This document shows, one piece after another, positions 22,665 to 28,086 of a stretch of DNA of 28,086 nt. Location: NCBI GenBank assembly GCA_944372745.1, contig CALWAB010000031.1, positions 1 through 28,086 on the forward strand, written 5' to 3'. Positions within the stretch are counted from its first letter, which is position 1; each line of letters opens with the position of its first letter. This DNA is from an uncultured Clostridia bacterium (lineage in GTDB: Bacteria; Bacillota; Clostridia; Christensenellales; UBA1242). The notes below the pieces were generated by a model. It was not told the origin of the DNA. It saw only the letters and a program-made list of their open reading frames with translations, and ran no database searches. A program made the translations under genes and the position numbers.

Positions 22665-22693
22665 ATTATAGCATAGTAATTTTTATTATTCAA
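22665..22693 (-). promoter_or_regulatory. Promoter of holA
   Basis: On the minus strand TTGAAT (22693-22688), a 17-base spacer ending TGC, and TATAAT (22670-22665) form a strong extended promoter in the 52-base gap between comEC and holA. AAAAGGTGA lies just before the ATG. Confidence 0.8.
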
Positions 22694-22700
22694 GTAACTA

Positions 22701-24836
22701 TTAACTTATTGTAGTGTAATTCCCAAAATATTCATAATCTTTATTATCATAGCAATAGATAAAGGTATCTTGTGATAAAACACTCTTAACATAATAAGAT
22801 TGATTTAAATTTATATTAGGTATAAAAGCATAATCTTTTTCCTTTAAATCAAAAATTACAACAATTAATTCATCCTGATAATAAATTGGATAAACAGTTC
22901 CACCATTTATTTCTATAACATCAGTAGCAGGAATTTCCAATATATTTATATCTTTCATTGTATTAAATGCTGGACTTAGATCATCGCTTACATAAATTTG
23001 ATTTACTTTACATACTTCATTTATGGCTTCTACATTTGTACGCTGTTTGTAACCATCAACACTATTATTGAATAATAAAATGCCATCTAACTCATATATT
23101 CTAGAACTTTGCAGAGTTTCAACTACGCTATTAGTATCATAGGTGCTCCCTACTCCAACTAAATACTTTCCGTCATCTGCCGTTGTCAAAATTATTGCAC
23201 TGCTATATGTATTTAATACTTTGGCATTATCGTGTGTAAACTTTCTTGGCAACAAGTCTACAATGAAGAATGTAATCATAGAAATTATTAAAACAACACT
23301 AATTGGTATTTTAATTTTATTTTGTACAAATATGAAACTAGACATAAATATAATACCAATGTAATACAGTATTGAAAATGCGCCAAGCCCAAACACATAC
23401 AAATTTGCAAATGGTAAATCTACAAATATTGTAGGAAACCAGTTAACAAAACTCATAACTATTGCTGGCACTACAAGTAGAAATGACATAAACGGCAATA
23501 TGTAAGTAATCACAACCGTTGCAAACAACAAAACATATGCTAAAGAAAATATAGGAACTATAACAATATTTGCAGGAATAGAATACAAAGAGAAACTATT
23601 GAAATAAGAAGCCATTATTGGATATATACCAATTTGAGCGGATACGGTGACAGCAATAGATGAGGAAAGAAAGTTAGGCAATTTACATTTATTGTGTAGG
23701 AAGTTTGTCATACCACCACAAAAGAAAACAATACCTATCACACTAGCAAAACTCAATAGAAAACCAACATCAAATATAGACAATGGCCAAATCAAACAAA
23801 TAATTATACAAGCTAGACCCAGCGAAGATAGTATATCACCTTGTTTACCTAAGAATCTAGCCAATAATACAACCAATGCCATAATTGTAGCTCTTACTAC
23901 ACTTGGTGTAAAGTCGCATAGATAACAATACCCTACCAAAACTAAAGTTATGATAAGAAATTTTAGCAGTTTATGTCTTTTCATAAATTTCATTATAAAT
24001 AACAATAATGACACTATGATAACTACATTCATACCGCTAACTGCCACTATATGTGCAACACCGCTTATCTTAAAAGCATCATTTGTATAATCACTTAAAT
24101 ATGAAGAATCACCGAACAATATTGAGAAAGACAAATAAGCTATACTGGACGGCATTTCATTCAACAGTGAATTTAATATTTTATTGCGTACAGTGTCATC
24201 TTTACCTATGTTGCCATCACTCACAATATTTAGGTTAGATACATAATCTACTGAATATCTAATATTGTCTTTTATATCATAGTAGTTTAATTCATTATTA
24301 ACTATAGGTGCAATATTTACTATAGTGCCTACAAATGTTATTTTGTTCCCAGCAATAACATCATTTAGCACAGTTTCATCTTCTCTACTGAAAATTAACT
24401 CTGTCTTACCCTTCAAATTATATTCAAAATTATTCGTTTTGACTGTAACATCTTTGAGATAGATTATGTCATTAGAATAATATTCGTCTAAAGAATCAAC
24501 AGTCCCTGTTATATAACCTTCCACATTATCAAAATTTAGGCTATAATTATTTATTTTATTAAAAGCAAATAGTCCACCTACAACATAAAGAATAAGACAA
24601 AATAACCATATGACTCTATTTAGTGATAGAAAGTTCAGTACTGAACTCAATCTATTTAATTCAAAATTAAATGCTCTGAGAATATATGATGCGCTAGTCA
24701 ACAGCGTGAAAAATAACATTATACCCAAGTACAAACCAATCGTGCCACTTTCTAAGCACTTTACCATAATGTATACACCAAGACACATTGATAGTGCAAC
24801 AAATACAAGTGGACGCCTTGCAAATATTCTAATCAT
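22701..24836 (-). CDS. comEC: ComEC/Rec2-type DNA uptake channel with degenerate metallo-beta-lactamase tail
   Basis: A 711-residue membrane protein of the ComEC family, the channel that carries transforming single-stranded DNA into the cell. Residues 1-95 hold the N-terminal helices, 100-205 an OB-like soluble domain, and 225-530 the Competence domain with LSFSILFGDSSYLSD, GVAHIVAVSGMNVVI (the usual SGxH has Asn) and FTPSVVRATIMALVVLLAR. Residues 535-711 correspond to the C-terminal beta-lactamase domain, but the metal-binding HxHxDH loop reads ILLFNNSVDGYKQ (586-598), with all the histidines gone. Whether uptake still works is open; ComEC proteins without an active nuclease domain are known. 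It starts with AAGGG before the ATG. Confidence 0.92.
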   Translation of the reverse strand: MIRIFARRPLVFVALSMCLGVYIMVKCLESGTIGLYLGIMLFFTLLTSASYILRAFNFELNRLSSVLNFLSLNRVIWLFCLILYVVGGLFAFNKINNYSLNFDNVEGYITGTVDSLDEYYSNDIIYLKDVTVKTNNFEYNLKGKTELIFSREDETVLNDVIAGNKITFVGTIVNIAPIVNNELNYYDIKDNIRYSVDYVSNLNIVSDGNIGKDDTVRNKILNSLLNEMPSSIAYLSFSILFGDSSYLSDYTNDAFKISGVAHIVAVSGMNVVIIVSLLLFIMKFMKRHKLLKFLIITLVLVGYCYLCDFTPSVVRATIMALVVLLARFLGKQGDILSSLGLACIIICLIWPLSIFDVGFLLSFASVIGIVFFCGGMTNFLHNKCKLPNFLSSSIAVTVSAQIGIYPIMASYFNSFSLYSIPANIVIVPIFSLAYVLLFATVVITYILPFMSFLLVVPAIVMSFVNWFPTIFVDLPFANLYVFGLGAFSILYYIGIIFMSSFIFVQNKIKIPISVVLIISMITFFIVDLLPRKFTHDNAKVLNTYSSAIILTTADDGKYLVGVGSTYDTNSVVETLQSSRIYELDGILLFNNSVDGYKQRTNVEAINEVCKVNQIYVSDDLSPAFNTMKDINILEIPATDVIEINGGTVYPIYYQDELIVVIFDLKEKDYAFIPNINLNQSYYVKSVLSQDTFIYCYDNKDYEYFGNYTTIS

Positions 24837-24856
24837 TTTATAGCCCTTATGTTAAA

Positions 24857-24865
24857 ATTATATCA
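24857..24865 (-). promoter_or_regulatory. Extended -10 promoter of comEC
   Basis: The minus strand reads TGATATAAT, 21 bases before the comEC start codon, with TTTATT 17 bases upstream as a poor -35 box. The divergent 24837-25020 gap also holds two TTTTGACA-like words at 24892 and 24918 of unknown meaning. Confidence 0.55.
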
Positions 24866-24974
24866 AATTTTCTATAAATAATAAACAATTTTTGACACAT
24901 TTCGACAATTTGATTTTTTTGACAAAATAAGCACTATAAAATATTAAAAAGCTTCACTTTTTTAAGATTTGATA

Positions 24975-25003
24975 TTGACATATTTAACATGTAATGATAT
25001 AAT
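24975..25003 (+). promoter_or_regulatory. Perfect-consensus promoter of the unrecognised two-gene operon
   Basis: TTGACA (24975-24980), exactly 17 bases ending in TGA, and TATAAT (24998-25003) give a full match at both hexamers plus the extended -10 element. It is the strongest promoter of the window by sequence. Confidence 0.9.
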
Positions 25004-25026
25004 ATAAACAAATATAAGAGGTGCGT

Positions 25027-25638
25027 ATGTTGACTCATAATGTACAACACCATATACTTGACAGAATAATTGATTTGGAGTGTAAATTTAACGGCATCTT
25101 ACATTGTGATAAAAAGACCTTTGTCAGCTTTTCTAATATTTTTAATCACAAATTAGATATAACAAGAAAAGCTATAATAGAGCAAATTTACATACTCAAC
25201 AAGCTGTACGACAAGTTAATTGGTGAAAGTAAAAAACAATTTGATAGTAACATTGAAAGTTTCGTTAAAATAACAACTTTGAATAAAAGAAGTAATGATT
25301 TTTATCGAACAATTTTAAATAACGAATATAAGCATTTAATACATAATATTAATACATTTTATAACTTAGAAAAAGTGGTTAAACAAAATTTACAAAACTA
25401 TAATAAAGCTTTAAATGAATATAAATACTATTTAGATAAAAACATTATGAATTATAATTTAGACAATGATACTATTAATAAAATTGTTCCTAAAACAACT
25501 GCAATATCACAGCCTATACCTAGTGTAGAATACTGTAAGACTGATATTGATAGAAAAATATCTTACATAAATAAACTATACAAAGAAACTACTCAAACAA
25601 CTCAAAACCAACAAAAAGGAGATTATTATGGAATTTAA
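25027..25638 (+). CDS. Unrecognised alpha-helical protein, 203 residues
   Basis: No family recognised. The protein is soluble, without signal peptide or membrane segment, rich in Asn, Lys, Ile and Tyr, and appears almost wholly helical. Long heptad-like stretches (about 30-150) such as HKLDITRKAIIEQIYILNKLYDKLIGESKK and YNLEKVVKQNLQNYNKALNEYKYYLDKN suggest a coiled-coil bundle. The last 50 residues are Pro/Thr/Gln-rich and probably flexible. ATG at 25027 is preferred over a GTG at 25021, because the GTG lies inside the AAGAGGTG ribosome site. Its end overlaps the next start by 11 bases, so the two are translated together. It looks structural or adaptor-like rather than enzymatic (inference). 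Confidence 0.7.
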   Translation: MLTHNVQHHILDRIIDLECKFNGILHCDKKTFVSFSNIFNHKLDITRKAIIEQIYILNKLYDKLIGESKKQFDSNIESFVKITTLNKRSNDFYRTILNNEYKHLIHNINTFYNLEKVVKQNLQNYNKALNEYKYYLDKNIMNYNLDNDTINKIVPKTTAISQPIPSVEYCKTDIDRKISYINKLYKETTQTTQNQQKGDYYGI

Positions 25639-27040
25639 TATTATTTACAAAGCACCACGCTATAAAAGTGCACATATAAGTGACCCCCGCTATTTTAATT
25701 GTTTATCATATTACTTGCCCCCTACTGAATCTAAGCGTGATGCGTTTGTCTCATTCGACCAGATTTTGAAAAATCCAAAAATAGTAAACAAACAGATTGC
25801 TAGAGCTAGAATGGGCAAAAATATCTACAGCAACAATACATTAAAATTAATGGCGAAATTCAATTCATTAGGATACAACTTTAAAGAAAATACACAAAGC
25901 ATAAATAAACGTGTTAATAATTTTAACAACAATGTAAAAACTTCTTTTAAAGATAAATTTATGCCTGAAGAGCCAAATCCTTATGCAAACCGTCCTTATG
26001 AAGTGCATTTTGAAGACCAAAGAAACCCTTACGCAGTCCCTTATTCAGAAATGTTAAAGAAGTTTTTTGATAGAGCGTCATCACTATTTGAAGAAGTTAA
26101 AGATAAATTACAAAATCCAAGTGAAGAAACAAAGCCTACCCTAAAACAAAGATTTAACAGCACTAAAGATAATATGAGTGACTTAGGTGACCGCATAAGA
26201 ACAAGGCTATCACACCCTGAAGCAGATAATGAAACTAGTGAAAACTCACAAATGACATTTAGACAAAAACTCAGTGCTAAGAAACAAGATTTGGAAGCTT
26301 TTGGTGAACGCTTGAGACTAAAACTTATGTATCCCGAAGCGCGTGAACAATATTTGCAAAATAAAGCACAAGAAAACGAAGAAAACATTGTAAATGACAT
26401 TATTGATATTCAAGATGATATTGATAATAATCAAAATGTAGTAAAAGAACAACCTGCTACATCATTTAGTTTAAAGACATTCCCTGGCGATTTCCCTACT
26501 GTGAATACTAAATCTGTAAATACAGAAAATATTAATACACAAAATGCTGATGTGGAATTACAAAATAATAACACTTTTAATGGGAATGACATTAGCAATA
26601 CCAACACTATAAATGCAACAATTAATGCTGAAAATGCCAATGCGAATATTGATAATTATGCTGAAAAAGAAAGTGAAAATTTAATAGATGCAAACGAAGA
26701 TAGAGAAATTCAGGAAATTGAGAATGGCATTCAAAATGAAAATTTACTTGATAACACTTCTTCAAAACGCAGTGTGGTGCAAATTATATCTACAAAACTT
26801 ACAAATGCATCTAATAATTTAAAATGTCATTATATTAATGCGAAAGAATATTTTTCTAATGATTTTAGGGAAACAAAGATTTATCAATATTATGATTCAT
26901 TCAAAAGCAAATGTAAGCGTTCTATTCATTCTATTTCAAGCCGTTTAAATACAAAAGTTACAGAAAACGAAATAGATTATTCACAATATGGTAAAAAAGA
27001 AACTAGAATAAGAGCTGTAGAACCAGATTTAAGCAAATAA
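25628..27040 (+). CDS. Unrecognised 470-residue protein with amphipathic-helix repeats and an Asn-rich linker
   Basis: No family recognised. Layout: residues 1-95 a globular-looking head rich in Tyr and basic residues (APRYKSAHISDPRYF, YLPPTESKRDAF); 96-165 helices with a PNPYANRPYEVHF...QRNPYAVPY insert; 171-199 and 210-238 two aligned 29-residue amphipathic repeats ending HPEA or YPEA; 250-375 an acidic, Asn-rich low-complexity segment; 380-470 a basic helical tail (KLTNASNNLKCHYINAKEYF, SFKSKCKRSIHSISSRL). No signal peptide or transmembrane helix. Amphipathic basic helices could bind membrane or nucleic acid (inference). The ribosome site is a strong AAAAAGGAG. Asn richness partly reflects AT-rich codon use. 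Confidence 0.7.
   Translation: MEFNIIYKAPRYKSAHISDPRYFNCLSYYLPPTESKRDAFVSFDQILKNPKIVNKQIARARMGKNIYSNNTLKLMAKFNSLGYNFKENTQSINKRVNNFNNNVKTSFKDKFMPEEPNPYANRPYEVHFEDQRNPYAVPYSEMLKKFFDRASSLFEEVKDKLQNPSEETKPTLKQRFNSTKDNMSDLGDRIRTRLSHPEADNETSENSQMTFRQKLSAKKQDLEAFGERLRLKLMYPEAREQYLQNKAQENEENIVNDIIDIQDDIDNNQNVVKEQPATSFSLKTFPGDFPTVNTKSVNTENINTQNADVELQNNNTFNGNDISNTNTINATINAENANANIDNYAEKESENLIDANEDREIQEIENGIQNENLLDNTSSKRSVVQIISTKLTNASNNLKCHYINAKEYFSNDFRETKIYQYYDSFKSKCKRSIHSISSRLNTKVTENEIDYSQYGKKETRIRAVEPDLSK
26138..26341 (+). repeat. Two tandem 29-codon amphipathic-helix repeats within the 470-residue protein
   Basis: Codons for residues 171-199 (26138-26224) and 210-238 (26255-26341) align without gaps: T[LF][KR]Q[RK][FL], then a charged helix, then G[DE]R[IL]R.[RK]L..PEA. 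The period is 39 residues. Two looser copies of the ending, VKTSFKDKFMPEE (103-115) and FEEVKDKLQNPSEE (154-167), occur upstream, so up to four units may exist. Confidence 0.65.
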
Positions 27041-27271
27041 GATAAAAGCCATAACATATTTAGTTATGGCTGAAATTATAGACAATTTGTTTTCTAGGGG
27101 ATTTTCCATCCCCTAAAACCCTAGTACAAGGACGGTTGTCCTTGACCTATGGTCAAAAACATTGTAAAATTAAGTTTTTACACAAAAACATAATAAAATA
27201 TTGCTTTTTGCTATCGCAAAAAGTAAAATTCATTTTTATTAATATTTCTATTTATAGTTTATCTATAATCT
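27041..27271 (+). other. Hairpin-rich intergenic stretch, possible structured RNA or small inverted-repeat element
   Basis: No gene is seen between 27041 and 27350. The stretch holds a series of hairpins: AGCCATAAC/GTTATGGCT (27047-27055 with 27063-27071), TAGGGGAT/ATCCCCTA (27095-27102 with 27108-27115), CAAGGAC/GTCCTTG (27127-27133 with 27138-27144), TTGACC/GGTCAA (27142-27147 with 27151-27156, competing with the previous one) and CTTTTTGC/GCAAAAAG (27204-27211 with 27216-27223). CTAGGG (27094-27099) can alternatively pair with CCCTAG (27119-27124). The first hairpin has the same arms as the terminator at 27272, so the ends can also pair over long range by 12 bp. Confidence 0.5.
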
Positions 27272-27298
27272 AAGCCATAACAATAGTTATGGCTTTTT
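27272..27298 (+). terminator. Terminator at the end of the hairpin-rich stretch
   Basis: AAGCCATAAC (27272-27281) pairs with GTTATGGCTT (27286-27295) around a 4-base loop, followed by T's to 27298. The arms repeat those of the hairpin just after the upstream gene (27047-27071). From 27299 to the xseB stop there is only AT-rich sequence. Confidence 0.8.
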
Positions 27299-27350
27299 AA
27301 TATTTACTTTAATAAATAGCCCTATTACTACCCTACTTTATAAAAAATTT

Positions 27351-27620
27351 TTAATTTTCACTTGGAATAGAGGTAGCGCAAATGCTATTTTCTTCATTGC
27401 TTGCTTCTTGGACTTTATTATCATTTGGAAGAGCATTTTCACAAAAATCTTTATTTAATATTTCTATTTTCCCCTTTGCTGTATTTAAAATATCATAACA
27501 TTCTTTACAGTCTTTCATTGCTTGCTCATATAAAATAATAGATTCATCTAAGCCTACTTTACCACTTTCAATTTTACTTGTTGCTTCTTCAATTTTTTTT
27601 ATTAATTCTTCAAACTTCAT
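27351..27620 (-). CDS. xseB: Exodeoxyribonuclease VII small subunit
   Basis: The small helical subunit of exonuclease VII, several copies of which bind each XseA and support degradation of single-stranded DNA. The protein from 27620 is 89 residues: MKFEELIKKIEEATSKIESGKVGLDESIILYEQAMKDCKECYDILNTAKGKIEIL covers the complete XseB domain with the typical 'LE.GeL.Leesl.lYE.G..L...C' pattern. A 30-residue polar tail (NDNKVQEASNEENSIC) is extra. The start at 27620 is backed by GAGG and overlaps the xseA stop by 11 bases; the frame also runs upstream inside xseA, but that part is not XseB-like. Confidence 0.92.
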   Translation of the reverse strand: MKFEELIKKIEEATSKIESGKVGLDESIILYEQAMKDCKECYDILNTAKGKIEILNKDFCENALPNDNKVQEASNEENSICATSIPSEN

Positions 27621-28086
27621 TTTTAACCTCGCGTTTTTCAATGTCTTGAATTTCAGTAATAAGTGCACCATCTTGAACATTGACTTTTATTTTTTGTCCT
27701 ATGTTCACATTTTTAATACTATTAATTACTTGATTGTTTTCTGTTTCTACTAAAGCATATCCTCTACGCATTATAATTAATGGATTAATTTTTTCTAAAC
27801 CCTGCGTTAATAGGTTAAGTTTATTAGATAATTTTAGCAAATACTCATTTTCAAATCTATCTAAATTCTGCATTGACAAGCGTAAATCTTGTCGTGATTT
27901 TTCTATATAGTTACTCAATTTTGTATTAATTTTTTGAATACACAACTCCGCCCGTCTTTGCCCATCTTTGCATTCTCTCAATATGGCATTACTCATTCTC
28001 GCTAGCATATTAGACACCAAGCGTCTATATTCTATCACATTAGCCACTACAAGTTCCGCGGCTGCCGAAGGCGTTGGGGCTCTTTT
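27610..28086 (-). CDS. xseA: Exodeoxyribonuclease VII large subunit, C-terminal part (5' end outside the window)
   Basis: The catalytic large subunit of exonuclease VII. The in-frame codons at the window edge read KRAPTPSAAAELVVANVIEY, the conserved 'RAPTPSAAAE' nuclease motif, so the gene clearly continues beyond 28086; a GTG at 28047 is an internal Val codon and not a start. What is visible is 158 residues of about 400: this motif, then the long coiled-coil arm (LERMSNAIL-type helices, residues roughly 20-110 of the visible part) and the end PLIIMRRGYALVETENNQVINSIKNVNIGQKIKVNVQDGALITEI, the typical 'L.RGYaiv' barrel. XseB is translationally coupled downstream. Confidence 0.95.
   Translation of the reverse strand, partial: KRAPTPSAAAELVVANVIEYRRLVSNMLARMSNAILRECKDGQRRAELCIQKINTKLSNYIEKSRQDLRLSMQNLDRFENEYLLKLSNKLNLLTQGLEKINPLIIMRRGYALVETENNQVINSIKNVNIGQKIKVNVQDGALITEIQDIEKREVKNEV

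Noticed and set aside
27041..27298. Retron or CRISPR-like array in the hairpin-rich stretch
   Set aside because: No reverse transcriptase or cas gene is adjacent and the hairpins are not a regularly spaced repeat.
28045..28047. GTG as a start codon for a 145-residue xseA product
   Set aside because: The frame is open to the window edge and encodes the conserved RAPTPSAAAE motif upstream, so the gene begins outside the window.

Overview
The window looks like chromosomal DNA from an AT-rich member of the Bacillota, most likely a Clostridia-type lineage. The evidence is a plsX-rnc-smc-ftsY operon, SpoVT and SpoVB/YabM homologues beside HU genes, a holA/comEC pair, strong GGAGG-type ribosome binding sites, and near-consensus sigma-A promoters. 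TAA and TGA both end normal genes, so the standard bacterial code is in use. There is no tRNA, rRNA, CRISPR array, transposase or phage gene that I can recognise. Most of the window is housekeeping core with small accessory islands.

Left end (1-2440): two decayed genes on the minus strand, a GNAT acetyltransferase with an in-frame stop and a SpoU/TrmH rRNA methyltransferase that has lost its catalytic core. Divergent from them is a small plus-strand operon: a histidine-phosphatase-fold protein with altered catalytic residues, an overlapping TetR regulator and a 94-residue protein. A pair of 15-bp operator-like sites overlaps its promoter. Next (2441-8290, minus): a YfcE-type phosphodiesterase with a small membrane protein, then a Na/Pi-cotransporter-like protein followed by pgk, tpiA and gpmI, three consecutive lower-glycolysis/triose steps. 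The promoter in front of the transporter has a 15-A homopolymer as most of its spacer. The plus-strand dus gene (8491-9414) appears to be transcribed as a leaderless mRNA.

Middle (9507-20203): two tandem HU genes, a SpoVB/MurJ-like flippase and divergent spoVT. This is a rearranged, reduced version of the Bacillota spoVT-yabM-mazG-HU-yabP-yabQ neighbourhood. Then comes the plsX-rnc-smc-ftsY operon (phospholipid synthesis, RNA processing, chromosome condensation, membrane targeting) with a clear promoter and terminator. Upstream of it is a two-gene unit coding for an ABC-ATPase-like protein whose signature, Q-loop, catalytic Glu and H-loop are all degenerate, plus a stand-alone PucR-type helix-turn-helix protein with a cysteine cluster.

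Right end (20415-28086): a solitary alpha-oxoamine synthase resembling serine palmitoyltransferase, holA, comEC with a degraded metallo-beta-lactamase tail, an unrecognised two-gene operon behind the best promoter of the window (25027-27040), a hairpin-rich 310-bp intergenic stretch, and xseB with the 3' part of xseA (exonuclease VII), which runs off the window. The best candidates for undescribed biology are the degenerate ABC/PucR pair, the 25027-27040 operon with its hairpin-rich tail, and the homopolymer-spacer promoter.
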